Notes: generated by a model not told the origin, from the sequence alone. Positions 51,290 to 60,360 are shown, numbered from the stretch's first letter. The stretch is 64,000 bases of DNA from Phycisphaerae bacterium (GCA_016873275.1 VGXO01000007.1:16043-80042), one strand, 5' to 3'. A program made the numbers and translations.

Positions 51290-52732
51290 ATGCGTCTGAA
51301 CAAGACCGTTGGCCTCCTCGCCGGCACGACCGCGCTGACCCTGAGTGGGTTCTGCTTCGGCAACGCCGACGAGACCAACACCGATGCCCTCGCCCAGATC
51401 GCTGAGCTGAAGGCCGAACTCGCCCAGATGAGGGCGCAGAACGGCGACAACTGGCTCACCGAGCAGCGGGCCGACCAGATCCGCGGGATCGTCCAGGACG
51501 TCCTCGCGGACGCAGAGACTCGCGCGAGCCTTCAGGGCTCCGGCGCGACCTCCGGCTACTCGGCCGACAGCGGCTTCTTCATCTCGAGCGCTGACGGCAC
51601 CTTCCGCCTGAACGTCAACGGTCTGGCGCAGTTCCGTTGGATCCTCAACGGCTCGACCAAGGCTGGCACCACGGTCGGCGGGACCACCTACCACGACCGT
51701 TGGGGCTTCGAGGTTCGCCGGGCTCGCCTTGACTTCAGCGGCGTCTTCGCCTCGGACTGGCGCTACATGTTCCAGATCCAGTACGGCAGCCCATTCGGCA
51801 ACTCGTCGAACCAGCTGAACTTCGCGGCGAATGCGGCCAACCCGGCCAACGTGAACGTGCTCGAGGCGTACATCGAGAAGGACATCGAGATGATGGGCTC
51901 GACCTTCTCGGTCCGCGGCGGTCAGTTCAAGGCCCCGTTCCTCCGCGAGTGGCTCGTGGATGACTCGGACCAGCTCGCGGTCGACCGCTCGATCCTGAGC
52001 TACTACTTCTACCAGGGCTACTCGACCGGTCTGCAGATCGGCTACTCGGCCGACGCGTTCCGGCTCGCCTTGGCGTACACCAACGGCATCAGCACCCCGG
52101 TGCAGCAGAACGGGCTTGGCTCGTACGACACCTCCTGGCTCTCGAACCCGACGCGCTACTCCTTCGCGGGTCGCGGCGAGTTCAAGCTCGGCGGCAACTG
52201 GGCCGACTTCGACAACTTCAACAGCCGTCCCGGCACCGAGAGCGGCGCCATGGTCGGCCTCGCCGGCTTCTACCAGGTCTACAACGACGTCGCCCAGGGC
52301 GCGGACGGCGTCGGCGTGGGCGGCGCGACCGCGGACGTCACCGTGAACTTCGGTGGCGCGTCGCTCTTCGCGGCGTTCATCTGGGAGAACGAGAACGTCA
52401 ACGGTGGCGGCACCGCCAACCCGTGGGGCGCGATGGTGCAGGCGGGGTACTTCCTCTCCGACGACTTCGAGGTGTTCGGTCGGTACTCCTACGCCAACGG
52501 CAACTCGGTCACCACCCCGGGCGCCATCTACGGCACCGAGAGCACCTACCTCAGCCTGGCCACCGTCGGCGTGAACTACTTCTTCAGCGCCAACGTGAAG
52601 CTCACGGCTGACTTCGGCTGGTCGTTCAACGACCTCGGCTCGACGTTCGGCAACTTCACCACGACCGGCTTCCAGGCCGCGAACGTGAGCAACCAGTACG
52701 CGATCCGCACTCAGCTCCAGCTGACCTTCTGA
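51290..52732 (+). CDS. Phosphate-selective porin O/P-type outer-membrane protein
   Basis: 480 residues. Signal peptide about 1-24 ('TVGLLAGTTALTLSGFCFG'). Residues 30-60 are a short coiled coil ('DALAQIAELKAELAQMRAQNG'), as in porins that trimerise at the periplasmic side or bind peptidoglycan. From about 98 the protein is a beta-barrel of 16 or so strands: 'FRLNVNGLAQFRWILNG', 'WGFEVRRARLDFSGVFASDWRYMFQIQYG', 'VNVLEAYIEKDIEMMGSTFSVRGGQFKAPFLREWLVDDS', the latter two being the OprO/OprP hallmarks (R-R-x-R-x-x-F-x-G and G-Q-x-K-x-P-F). It ends in aromatic 'QLQLTF' with terminal Phe, the BAM recognition signal. Ions carried are not predictable. Codon choice (more CGT, GGC, AAC) suggests high expression. 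Confidence 0.85.
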   Translation: MRLNKTVGLLAGTTALTLSGFCFGNADETNTDALAQIAELKAELAQMRAQNGDNWLTEQRADQIRGIVQDVLADAETRASLQGSGATSGYSADSGFFISSADGTFRLNVNGLAQFRWILNGSTKAGTTVGGTTYHDRWGFEVRRARLDFSGVFASDWRYMFQIQYGSPFGNSSNQLNFAANAANPANVNVLEAYIEKDIEMMGSTFSVRGGQFKAPFLREWLVDDSDQLAVDRSILSYYFYQGYSTGLQIGYSADAFRLALAYTNGISTPVQQNGLGSYDTSWLSNPTRYSFAGRGEFKLGGNWADFDNFNSRPGTESGAMVGLAGFYQVYNDVAQGADGVGVGGATADVTVNFGGASLFAAFIWENENVNGGGTANPWGAMVQAGYFLSDDFEVFGRYSYANGNSVTTPGAIYGTESTYLSLATVGVNYFFSANVKLTADFGWSFNDLGSTFGNFTTTGFQAANVSNQYAIRTQLQLTF

Positions 52733-52793
52733 TCGCGTCCTGACGCGTCATCCACCCGACGATCGCTCCGCTTCCGCGGAGCTTCGACGGCTC

Positions 52794-52830
52794 AACCGGT
52801 CGGCCCTTCCTGGGCCGACCGGTTTTCATT
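52794..52830 (+). terminator. Rho-independent terminator of the porin gene
   Basis: 13-bp perfect stem AACCGGTCGGCCC/GGGCCGACCGGTT (52794-52806 with 52812-52824), loop TTCCT, followed by TTCATTT. A second smaller hairpin (GCTCCGC-TTCC-GCGGAGC) lies just upstream at about 52765-52782. Confidence 0.85.
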
Positions 52831-52957
52831 TCCGGCTCCGATCGACGAGACATGGATGAACCGGTCGTCGCTTCCGAGTGTTGAACCCCATCGGGCCGTG
52901 AGCGAGGAGGACCGGGCAAGCGCTCGGGACTTGTTGGGGCATGAGTCGGTGCCTCGC

Positions 52958-52963
52958 TACGCT
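52958..52963 (+). promoter_or_regulatory. -10-like TACGCT, 6 nt before the ATG at 52970
   Basis: TACGCT, GCGGGC, ATG; chooses this start over an in-frame ATG at 52856. Confidence 0.35.
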
Positions 52964-52969
52964 GCGGGC

Positions 52970-53581
52970 ATGGAGGCAGAGGCGAGTTCGGCATCCGACG
53001 ACGCCGCGTCCGGCGCGGCGGGAGGGATCGGTGCTGCGTCCGGCGGCGTTGGCGTTGGGTCCGACTGGTCGGCTTGGCCGATCCGCGAGCGTCCGCTCGC
53101 GGGCGCCTTGGCGATCGCCGGCGCGATCGCCCTCGCGGTCTTGGCGGCGATCGTCGGCGGAGACCCGTCGTGGGGCGCGCTCGCCGGTCTCGTGGTGCTG
53201 GCATCCCTTCACGGGTTCCTGTGCCCGACCCGCTTCGGGGTTGGTCCCGAGGGCGTCGTCGCCCGTGGCACCTTGTTCACCCGTCGGATCCGCTGGTCGG
53301 AGGCGAACCTCCTCGTCGTCGATGAGCGGGGCGGCTGGATCGGCTGGTCGAGTCCCCGAGCCTGGCGGCGGCGGGGAATCACGCTGCTTGCAGATCGCCG
53401 CGATTCGGGCTGGGTCGATCGGTTGATCGATCTGGCGAGAGCCTTCGGCGGGCACCTCGAGATCCGCGACCGCCGCGCGGGTGCGGTCGATCGCGCGGGC
53501 ACGCCTGATCGCCCGAGCTCCTCCGCTCCCGCGGCGTCCGCATCCCGGTCCGTTCCCGATCGAGCGGGAGCGTCGGCGTGA
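52970..53581 (+). CDS. Hypothetical membrane protein with PH-like segment
   Basis: 203 residues. Residues 1-38 are Ala/Gly/Ser-rich and disordered. Two hydrophobic helices at about 48-66 and 70-88 ('LAGALAIAGAIALAVLAAIVGG', 'ALAGLVVLASLHGFL') are followed by a soluble region 'TRFGVGPEGVVARGTLFTRRIRWSEANLLVVDERGG' that has the strand pattern of bacterial PH-like (bPH) domains (F-x-x-x-x-x-G-V/I...R-x-G...R-x-I-x-W-x-x-I). The C-terminal 35 residues are again low-complexity. The stop overlaps the next start (GTGA), so translation is probably coupled. Function unknown. Confidence 0.6.
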   Translation: MEAEASSASDDAASGAAGGIGAASGGVGVGSDWSAWPIRERPLAGALAIAGAIALAVLAAIVGGDPSWGALAGLVVLASLHGFLCPTRFGVGPEGVVARGTLFTRRIRWSEANLLVVDERGGWIGWSSPRAWRRRGITLLADRRDSGWVDRLIDLARAFGGHLEIRDRRAGAVDRAGTPDRPSSSAPAASASRSVPDRAGASA

Positions 53582-54021
53582 GGCGCCTGCGGGAGATCCT
53601 CGGTCGGGCGTTCGCGGTCGATCCGCCGGGACCGGCGGAGCCGACCGAGGAGGAGCGCCCGATCGTCGATCGGCTCTGCCGCGAGGTCGTCCGGCGGGGA
53701 ATGACGGCGCCCGCGCTCCTCGCGCTCGAGTGCAGCCGCCCGATGAACTTCCTCGGAAGCCAGGCGATGCACTTCTTCCAGCCGATGGCGTCGGTCCTCG
53801 TCAGCCAGCGGCATTGGGACTCCTTCGCGGCGTTCCTCGAGCGGCGGGGTGCCATCGAGTTCCTCGCCCGTCGGATCGAGGAGCTCGAGCAGGAGCGATC
53901 CGCGTCGGAAGGCGGCGCGCCCCCGAGCGGAGAAGCGGTCGCCCGCGCCGACCGGTCCGGCGCGCGAGACCAGCAACACCAGCTCGACGCGCCGATTTCC
54001 CGCGCTCCTCCCGTATCCTGA
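53578..54021 (+). CDS. Hypothetical cytoplasmic helical protein
   Basis: 147 residues from a GTG overlapping the previous stop by four bases. Not recognised. No signal or membrane helix. Residues 10-105 are helical and fairly hydrophobic ('RPIVDRLCREVVRRGMTAPALLALECSRPMNFLGSQAMHFFQP', 'ASVLVSQRHWDSFAAFLERRGAIEFLARRIEELEQE'); the last 40 residues are polar and disordered. It lies 40 bp before the glmL-like gene on the same strand, so it may be the start of that transcription unit; a TATCCT at 54014-54019 may restart transcription for the latter. Confidence 0.6.
   Translation: MRRLREILGRAFAVDPPGPAEPTEEERPIVDRLCREVVRRGMTAPALLALECSRPMNFLGSQAMHFFQPMASVLVSQRHWDSFAAFLERRGAIEFLARRIEELEQERSASEGGAPPSGEAVARADRSGARDQQHQLDAPISRAPPVS
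54014..54019 (+). promoter_or_regulatory. Candidate -10 TATCCT for the GlmL/DUF6754 cluster
   Basis: TATCCT overlapping the end of the preceding gene, 42 nt before the glmL-like ATG. Confidence 0.3.
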
Positions 54022-54061
54022 GCCGCCCGCCGGGACCCGCGGGCGCCGACGGAGCGAGCCG

Positions 54062-55915
54062 ATGTCCGATGCCCACGCCACGAAGCCTCATGGTGCGCCC
54101 CGACGGACGATCGATCCGTCGCGCATCTCGGTGATCCTCGCGACCGACTGCGGCTCGACCACGACCAAGGCGATCATGATCGAGCGGACGCCCGAGGGCT
54201 TCCGCCAGACCTACCGCGGCGAGGCGCCGACCACCGTCGAGGAGCCCTTCGCGGACGTCACCGTCGGCGTGACGAACTCGGTCTCCGAGATCGCGGAGCT
54301 CTCCGGGCGCCGCCTCGTCGCCGAGGACGGCACCATCATCCGCCGCACGCGTCCGGACGATCCCGACGGCTGCGACGTCTACATCTCGACGAGCTCCGCG
54401 GGCGGCGGCCTGCAGATGATGGTCGCGGGCGTCGTGAAGCAGATGACCGCCGAGAGCGCGAAGCGGGCGGCGCTCGGCGCGGGCGCCATCGTGATGGACA
54501 CGATCGCCTCGAACGACAAGCGGCGCCCGCACGAGCAGATCCAGCGGATCCGCGAGCTGCGCCCGGACATGGTCCTCGTCTCGGGCGGCACCGATGGCGG
54601 CAACACCACGCAGGTCGTGCAGCTCGCCGAGCTGATCGCCCCCGCCCGCCCGCGACCCCGCTTCGGCGGCGAGTACCGCCTGCCGATCATCTTCGCGGGC
54701 AACAAGGACGCCCGCGACGCGGTGCGGCAGGTCTTCGGCGGACCCGGCTTCGACCTCTCCGTCGTCGACAACCTCCGCCCCACGATGGAGCAGGAGAACC
54801 TCGGACCCGCCCGCGACCGCATCCATGACGTGTTCCTCGAGCACGTGATGGCGCACGCGCCGGGCTACGACAAGCTGATGAGCTGGACCGACGCCCCGAT
54901 CATGCCGACGCCCGGCGCCGTCGGCGACATCCTGCAGGCGATCGCGAAGGGGCAGGGGATCAACGCGGTCGGCGTCGACATCGGCGGCGCGACCACCGAC
55001 GTCTTCAGCGTCTTCGACGGCGTCTTCAACCGCACCGTCAGCGCGAACCTCGGGATGAGCTACTCGATCTCGAACGTCTGCGCCGAGGCGGGCATGGAGC
55101 GCATCCTGCGGTGGGTCCACCTCGACATGGACGAGCGGGAGCTCCGCAACCGCGTCAAGAACAAGATGATCCGCCCGACGACGATCCCGCAGACGCTCGA
55201 GGCGCTGATCTTCGAGCAGGCGGTCGCGCGGGAGGCGCTGCGGCTCGCCTACCAGCAGCACAAGGAGTTCGCGACGACGCTGAAGGGCGTGCAGCAGCAG
55301 CGGACCGTCGGCGACGTCTTCAGCCAGCAGGCGAGCGGGCAGAGCCTCGTCGACAGCATGCGGCTCGACCTCCTCGTCGCCTCGGGCGGCGTGCTGAGCC
55401 ACGCGCCCCGCATGAGCCAGACCGCCCTGATGCTCGTCGACTCCTTCGAGCCGGAGGGCTTCACCGCCCTCGCCAAGGACTCGATCTTCATGATGCCGCA
55501 CCTCGGCGTCCTCGCCGGCGTGCACCGCGAGGCGGCGATGGAGGTCTTCGAGCGCGACTGCCTCATCATGCTCGGGGCGTGCGTCGCCGCGAAGGGCGAG
55601 GGCAAGGCGGGGAAGCCGTGCTTCCGCTACGCGATCTCCGGCACCCGGATCTCGGAGAAGGGAGAGATGGCGTTCGGCGAGCTGCGCCGATTCGACCTCC
55701 CGCCCGGGCAGACCGCGAACGTCGAGGTCCAGCCCGAGCGTGGCATCGACCTCGGCGCGGGACCGGGCAAGGCGCTCGCCCGCACGGTGAAGGGCGGCAC
55801 GGTCGGGCTGATCCTCGACGCCCGTGGTCGACCGCTCTCGCTGTCGGACGGCCTCGCGGCGCGGCGGACCGACCTTCGCCGGTGGTACGCGGCGATGGAC
55901 CTGTATCCTGCGTGA
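54062..55915 (+). CDS. GlmL/MutL-family ASKHA ATPase-like protein
   Basis: 617 residues. Actin/Hsp70-fold nucleotide-binding protein of the family named after the methylaspartate mutase accessory protein GlmL. Phosphate-1 loop 'ATDCGSTTTKAIMIERT' at 27-43, connect region 'YISTSSAGGGLQMMVAGVV', 'PDMVLVSGGTDGGNT', phosphate-2 'GVDIGGATTDVFSVFDG' near 303-319 and adenosine-type 'LLVASGGVLSHAP' near 440. Known members sit beside B12-dependent glutamate mutase as putative reactivators. Here no mutase gene is present; instead it heads a cluster with a barrel-sandwich protein and four membrane proteins (56001-61439), so a different, envelope-linked ATPase role is inferred. Confidence 0.82.
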   Translation: MSDAHATKPHGAPRRTIDPSRISVILATDCGSTTTKAIMIERTPEGFRQTYRGEAPTTVEEPFADVTVGVTNSVSEIAELSGRRLVAEDGTIIRRTRPDDPDGCDVYISTSSAGGGLQMMVAGVVKQMTAESAKRAALGAGAIVMDTIASNDKRRPHEQIQRIRELRPDMVLVSGGTDGGNTTQVVQLAELIAPARPRPRFGGEYRLPIIFAGNKDARDAVRQVFGGPGFDLSVVDNLRPTMEQENLGPARDRIHDVFLEHVMAHAPGYDKLMSWTDAPIMPTPGAVGDILQAIAKGQGINAVGVDIGGATTDVFSVFDGVFNRTVSANLGMSYSISNVCAEAGMERILRWVHLDMDERELRNRVKNKMIRPTTIPQTLEALIFEQAVAREALRLAYQQHKEFATTLKGVQQQRTVGDVFSQQASGQSLVDSMRLDLLVASGGVLSHAPRMSQTALMLVDSFEPEGFTALAKDSIFMMPHLGVLAGVHREAAMEVFERDCLIMLGACVAAKGEGKAGKPCFRYAISGTRISEKGEMAFGELRRFDLPPGQTANVEVQPERGIDLGAGPGKALARTVKGGTVGLILDARGRPLSLSDGLAARRTDLRRWYAAMDLYPA

Positions 55916-56000
55916 GCCGCGACTGCGGCGGCGCGAACGATCCCGCCCTCCTCCCTCCCCTCTCCGCCCCCCTCTCTCCCCTTCCCCCCAGAAGCACCCG

Positions 56001-57125
56001 ATGGCGAAGGCGTACACCCCCGGACTGAAGGTCGCCCCGCGGATCACCTTCCGCTCGCGGCGCCTTCTTCCGATCGCGGGCAAGGTCCTCGTCTCGAAGG
56101 GCGACCGCGTCGAGCGCGACCGCGTGGTGGCGGAGACGTTCATGGAGGGCGACGTCACGCCCTTCAACGTCGCGTCGAAGCTCGCCTGCACGCCCGCGGA
56201 GGTGCCGACGCTCCTCCTCAAGAAGCAGGGCGAGAGGGTCGCCGCCGACGAGGTGATCGGCCGCAGCAAGGGCATCTTCGGGATGTTCCGCGCGGAGTGC
56301 CGCTCGCCCGCGGCGGGCACGCTCGAGACGATCTCCTCGACGACCGGACAGGTCCTGATCCGCGGCGAGCCCATCCCCGTCCGCGTGCGGGCGTACATCG
56401 ACGGCGTCGTCGCCGAGGTCGTCCCCGGCGAGGGCTGCGTGGTCGAGGCGGAGGCGTCGCTCGTCCAGGGGATCTTCGGGATCGGCGGCGAGACGAGCGG
56501 TCCGATCGCGATGGCGTGCAAGGATCCCGCGGAGGAGCTGCACGAGGACCTGATCGGACCGCAGCACAAGGGCTGCGTCGTCGTCGGCGGCGCCCGCGTC
56601 ACCGCGGCGGCGCTGCGGCGGGCGCGGGAGGTTCGCGCCGCGGCGGTCGTCTCCGGCGGGATCGACGACAGCGACCTGAAGGAGCTCCTCGGCTACGACC
56701 TCGGCGTCGCGATCACTGGTTCCGAGCAGATCGGGCTCACCGTGATCGTCACCGAGGGCTTCGGCGAGATCGCGATGGCGCACCGCACCTTCGAGCTGCT
56801 CGCCTCGCGCAGGGGTCGCGCCGCGAGCGTGAACGGCGCCACCCAGATCCGCGCGGGCGTGATGCGGCCGGAGATCGTGGTGCCCCTCGCGAGCGGCGAG
56901 TCGAGCGGGCTGGCGCCGCTCTCCTCCGACGGCTCGCTCGAGCCGGGCACGGTGGTGCGGATCATCCGCGACCCGCACTTCGGGGTGATCGGCACGGTGA
57001 AGGACCTTCCCGCGGAGCCGCAGGTGCTCGGGTCCGGGTCGAAGTCGCGGGTGCTGCGGGTGACCCTCGCCGACGGCGAGACGGTCGTCGTCCCGCGGGC
57101 GAACGTGGAGCTGATCGAGGGATGA
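56001..57125 (+). CDS. Barrel-sandwich/KOW-type protein of the GlmL-DUF6754 cluster
   Basis: 374 residues, uncharacterised. Residues about 20-130 repeat hybrid-motif (biotinyl/lipoyl-like) patterns: 'GKVLVSKGDRVERDRVVAETF', 'QGERVAADEVIGRSKG', 'CRSPAAGTLETISSTTGQVLIRGEPIPVRVRAYIDGVVAEVVPGEGCVVE', without the biotin or lipoyl Lys motif. Residues about 170-265 form an alpha-beta unit ('KGCVVVGGARVTAAALRRAREV', 'AAAVVSGGIDDSDLKELLG', 'GLTVIVTEGFGEIAMA'). The C-terminal 70 residues fit a KOW/SH3-like barrel ('PGTVVRIIRDPHFGVIGTVKDLP', 'VVVPRANVELIEG'). It lies 85 bp after the glmL-like gene. Probably a cytoplasmic adaptor in the same complex (inference). Confidence 0.6.
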   Translation: MAKAYTPGLKVAPRITFRSRRLLPIAGKVLVSKGDRVERDRVVAETFMEGDVTPFNVASKLACTPAEVPTLLLKKQGERVAADEVIGRSKGIFGMFRAECRSPAAGTLETISSTTGQVLIRGEPIPVRVRAYIDGVVAEVVPGEGCVVEAEASLVQGIFGIGGETSGPIAMACKDPAEELHEDLIGPQHKGCVVVGGARVTAAALRRAREVRAAAVVSGGIDDSDLKELLGYDLGVAITGSEQIGLTVIVTEGFGEIAMAHRTFELLASRRGRAASVNGATQIRAGVMRPEIVVPLASGESSGLAPLSSDGSLEPGTVVRIIRDPHFGVIGTVKDLPAEPQVLGSGSKSRVLRVTLADGETVVVPRANVELIEG

Positions 57126-57177
57126 GCCGCGACGAGTCGTGGAGCCGCGGTCGGGACGCACGGGCGAGGAACCCAGC

Positions 57178-58608
57178 ATGACGCGACCAGCCGCCTCCCA
57201 TCTCGCCTCCGCCCTCGTCTCCCATCGTGCGAGCGTTCCTCGGTGGCTTCCCGAGAGGTTCGCCGGCGCGGTGCTTGCCGCGGCGCTCTCGCTCGCCGCG
57301 GGCGCGGCGCCTCCCACGCCCACCGACGTCGTGGCGGAGGATCGCCCCTTCGACGCGGGGAAGGCCCTGCGGCTGACCTGGAAGGACGCCGAGGATCCCG
57401 ACCGCGCGGGCTACTACGTCTTCCGGAGCCTGCTCGACGCGGAGGTCGCCCGCACCGACCGTGACGCCCGCGTCGCCGCCGCGACGGCGGCGGGGAGCGA
57501 GGCGAGGAGGGCGACCTTCGACGCGCTCGTCGCCGAGGGCATCGCGACGGAGGATGCGTCCCGACGAGCGGCCGCCGCCGCCGACCTCGCCGCCGCGTCC
57601 GCCGCCGCCGCGTGGCAGCCGAGCCAGGCGGCGGGCACGACCCGCTGGACGCTCGCCGGCGTCGCCGATCCGGACGCGCGATCCTTCGACGTGGACAAGC
57701 TCCTCGATGGCGAGCCGTACCTCCTCGCCGTGCAGGCGTTCGACAAGCAGGGCGAGAAGAGCACGCTCGTCCCGATCGAGCTCGAGGTCGTCGCGGCGGC
57801 GAGCGCGATCGAGGGCAAGCGCCTGCCGCTGCTGCTCATCCTCGTCCTCCTCTGCGGCACCGTCCTCGCGTTCATCCTGCTCGCCCGCGGCGGGCGCCCG
57901 CTCAAGATCCGCCAGATCGCCGGGCTCTCCGCGGTCGAGGAGGCGGTCGGTCGCGCGACCGAGATGGGTCGCTCGATCCTCTACATCAACGGCATCCAGG
58001 ACATGGACGAGCTGCAGACCGTCGCGGGGATCACCATCCTCGGGCGCGTCTCGAAGATCGCCGCGGAGTACGACGCGAAGGTCGAGGTGCCGACGAGCCG
58101 CTCGCTGGTCATGACCGCGGCGCGGGAGACCGTGCAGGCGTCCTACCTCGCGGCGGGACGGAGCGACAACTACAACCCCGACCTCATCTACTACGTCACC
58201 GACGAGCAGTTCGGCTTCGTGGCGTACGTGAGCGGCCTGATGGTTCGCGAGAAGCCGGCGGCGTGCTTCTACATGGGCATGTTCTTCGCGGAGAGCCTCA
58301 TCCTCGCGGAGACCGGCAACTCGATCGGGGCGATCCAGATCGCCGGCACCGCGGCGCCGAGCCAGCTTCCCTTCTTCGTCGCCGCCTGCGACTACACCCT
58401 GATCGGCGAGGAGTTCTTCGCCGCCAGCGCCTACCTCTCCGGCGAGTCCGACCAGCTCGGCAGCCTCAAGGGTCAGGACATGGGCAAGCTCCTCGTGGGA
58501 GCGGTGCTCATCGTCGGCTGCCTGCTCGCCACCGTCGCCGCCCTCACCGGCAGCGAGGCGGTGGGGTCCGCGGTCGCCTTCCTCAAGAACGTCATTCTCG
58601 GGAGCTGA
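57178..58608 (+). CDS. DUF6754 membrane protein with FN3-like periplasmic domain
   Basis: 476 residues. Signal/anchor helix at 28-45. Residues 46-210 form an FN3-like domain ('LRLTWKDAEDPDRAGYYVFRS' ... 'EPYLLAVQAFDKQGEKSTLVPIELEVV') interrupted by an Ala-rich helical insert at about 85-150. A helix at 216-236 ('LPLLLILVLLCGTVLAFIL') leads to the DUF6754 domain at about 245-440: 'SAVEEAVGRATEMGRSILYINGIQDMDELQTVAGITILGRV', 'FYMGMFFAESLILAETGN', 'FFVAACDYTLIGEEFFAASAYLS'. A last helix lies at 439-457. The domain is conserved but has no assigned function. SD-like GAGG precedes the ATG. Central membrane component of the cluster. Confidence 0.75.
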   Translation: MTRPAASHLASALVSHRASVPRWLPERFAGAVLAAALSLAAGAAPPTPTDVVAEDRPFDAGKALRLTWKDAEDPDRAGYYVFRSLLDAEVARTDRDARVAAATAAGSEARRATFDALVAEGIATEDASRRAAAAADLAAASAAAAWQPSQAAGTTRWTLAGVADPDARSFDVDKLLDGEPYLLAVQAFDKQGEKSTLVPIELEVVAAASAIEGKRLPLLLILVLLCGTVLAFILLARGGRPLKIRQIAGLSAVEEAVGRATEMGRSILYINGIQDMDELQTVAGITILGRVSKIAAEYDAKVEVPTSRSLVMTAARETVQASYLAAGRSDNYNPDLIYYVTDEQFGFVAYVSGLMVREKPAACFYMGMFFAESLILAETGNSIGAIQIAGTAAPSQLPFFVAACDYTLIGEEFFAASAYLSGESDQLGSLKGQDMGKLLVGAVLIVGCLLATVAALTGSEAVGSAVAFLKNVILGS

Positions 58609-58617
58609 GTCCACGCC

Positions 58618-59319
58618 ATGAAGCGCCTCGTCGCGTTGTGGATCACCACCATCGCCGGGCTCGCCCTGGTCGCGTCCGCGTTCATCCCCGCCACGCGGGC
58701 ATGGGGCGAGACGGTCGCGACCTGGTTCAGCATCCTCGCGAGCGTCGCCTTCATCCTCGGCGGAGGCAACCTGCTCAAGATCCACCTGCGGAGGCTCTCC
58801 GACCGCCCGGCGGGCTGGGGCTACTCCGCGGTGATCCTGATCGGCTTCTTCGTGACGCTCTGGGTCGGGCTCTTCAAGGTCGGGGTGCACCCGAACCCCA
58901 TGTACCCCGACGTCGCCTACAGCGGCGAGACGCAGGGCGTGGGCAGTCCCTTCTGGTGGCTCTACGAGTACGCCTTCAAGCCGCTCACCTCGACGATGTT
59001 CGCGCTGCTCGCCTTCTACGTCGCGTCCGCGGCGTTCCGGGCGTTCCGCGCGAAGAACATCGAGGCGACGCTGCTCCTCGTCACGGCGTTCATCATCCTG
59101 CTCGGCCGGACCTTCGCGGGCGTCGTGCTGACCGGCTGGATCCCCGAGGACTCGATGTTCGCGGGGCTCCGCCTCGAGAACCTCTCCGTCTACGTGATGC
59201 AGGTCTTCAACACCGCGGGCACCCGGGCGATCATCATCGGCATCGCCCTCGGCATCGCCTCGACGAGCCTGAAGATCCTCCTCGGGATCGACCGCTCCTA
59301 CCTCGGATCGGGAGACTGA
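58618..59319 (+). CDS. Multi-pass membrane protein of the GlmL-DUF6754 cluster
   Basis: 233 residues, family not recognised. Six hydrophobic segments: about 6-24, 38-55 ('STWFSILASVAFILGGGN'), 66-88, 120-140, 152-172 and 198-222. The loop 'NPMYPDVAYSGETQGVGSPFWWLYEYAFKPLTSTMFA' between helices three and four is rich in aromatics and Gly-Pro, with conserved-looking 'W-W-L-Y-E-Y'. The short cytoplasmic loop 'GNLLKIHLRRLSDRPAGWGY' is basic. It starts nine bases after the DUF6754 stop and is followed by the next gene after three bases, so translation is coupled. Confidence 0.65.
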   Translation: MKRLVALWITTIAGLALVASAFIPATRAWGETVATWFSILASVAFILGGGNLLKIHLRRLSDRPAGWGYSAVILIGFFVTLWVGLFKVGVHPNPMYPDVAYSGETQGVGSPFWWLYEYAFKPLTSTMFALLAFYVASAAFRAFRAKNIEATLLLVTAFIILLGRTFAGVVLTGWIPEDSMFAGLRLENLSVYVMQVFNTAGTRAIIIGIALGIASTSLKILLGIDRSYLGSGD

Positions 59320-59322
59320 GCG

Positions 59323-60360
59323 ATGCTGAAGCTGCTGCAGAACCTCGATCGCCGCTGGATCTTCCTGATGATGGGGCTCGCCGTGGCGGTGCCGATCCTC
59401 GTGATCGGGATCACCGGTCGCACCCTGCCGGAGACGCCGACGCCGCTTGCGCAGGCGGTGTTCGACGCGGTGGAGGCGCTGGGACCCGAGGACCGCGTCC
59501 TCCTCTCCCTCGACTACGACCCCGCGAGCGAGGGCGAGCTCGGACCGATGGCGACCGCCTTGGTGCGGCACTGCGCCGAGCGCGGGATCAAGATGTACTT
59601 CATGGCGCTCTGGCCGGTGGGCCCGCGCATGGTCCAGCAGAACATCGCGAAGGTGATCAAGGCGGACTACCCGCACCTCGTCTACGGCGAGGACTACGTC
59701 GACCTCGGCTTCAAGGCGGGGAACGAGGCGGTGATCAAGGTCATCGTCACGGACTTCAAGCAGTACTTCACCACCGACTCGCGGGGCACTCCGGTCGACC
59801 AGATCCCGATGATGCGGGAGGTCCGCAGCGTCCAGGACATGGACCTCCTCGCGAACGTGAGCGCGGGCTACCCCGGCAGCAAGGAGTGGGTGCTCTACGC
59901 CTCGACGCCCTTCGGCATCAAGACGGTGGTCGGCTGCACCGGGGTGCAGGCGCCCCTCATGTATCCCTACATCCCGAAGCAGCTCGCGGGGCTCCTTGGG
60001 GCGATCAAGGGCGCCGCGGAGTACGAGTCGCTCGTGAACGAGTGGATCCGCGGGCGTCGCCTCGCGACCGTGCTCGAGCAGGGCGGCATGGCGGCGGCGG
60101 AGGCCTCGGCGCTCGGGCAGACGCTCGCCGCGACGCCGGGCGCCGCGGCGGAGTTCACCACCACCGCCGAGGCGGCGTCGCTCCCGCCTGAGGTGAAGGC
60201 CCGGCTCATCGACGTCGCGGAGGAGCCGATCCCCGGCAAGTACCTCGAGGGGCAGCGCCGCATGGGACCGCAGCTCGTCGCCCACCTCCTGATGGTGGGG
60301 CTCATCCTCGCGGGGAACGCGATCTTCTTCCTCGGTCGCTGGTTCGGAGGTGCCCGATGA
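59323..60360 (+). CDS. Bitopic membrane protein with a large extracytoplasmic domain (cluster component)
   Basis: 345 residues. One helix at about 11-30 ('WIFLMMGLAVAVPILVIGITG') and one at about 322-342 ('LVAHLLMVGLILAGNAIFFLG') bracket a 290-residue soluble domain. Its core reads as a Rossmann-like alternation: 'DRVLLSLDYDPASEGELGPMATALVRHCAERGIKMYFMALWPVGPRMVQQNI', 'VYGEDYVDLGFKAGNEAVIKVIVTDFKQYF', 'VRSVQDMDLLANVSAGYPGSKEWVLYA', 'TVVGCTGVQAPLMYPYIPKQLAGLLGAIKGAAEYE'. No known catalytic motif is recognised. The stop overlaps the start of the next gene (ATGA). Topology suggests a periplasmic or luminal module held by two anchors. Confidence 0.65.
   Translation: MLKLLQNLDRRWIFLMMGLAVAVPILVIGITGRTLPETPTPLAQAVFDAVEALGPEDRVLLSLDYDPASEGELGPMATALVRHCAERGIKMYFMALWPVGPRMVQQNIAKVIKADYPHLVYGEDYVDLGFKAGNEAVIKVIVTDFKQYFTTDSRGTPVDQIPMMREVRSVQDMDLLANVSAGYPGSKEWVLYASTPFGIKTVVGCTGVQAPLMYPYIPKQLAGLLGAIKGAAEYESLVNEWIRGRRLATVLEQGGMAAAEASALGQTLAATPGAAAEFTTTAEAASLPPEVKARLIDVAEEPIPGKYLEGQRRMGPQLVAHLLMVGLILAGNAIFFLGRWFGGAR

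Noticed and set aside
54062..55915. True glutamate mutase reactivating factor
   Set aside because: No glmE or glmS mutase genes or B12 genes are in the window, and the gene context is a membrane cluster; kept only as a family name.
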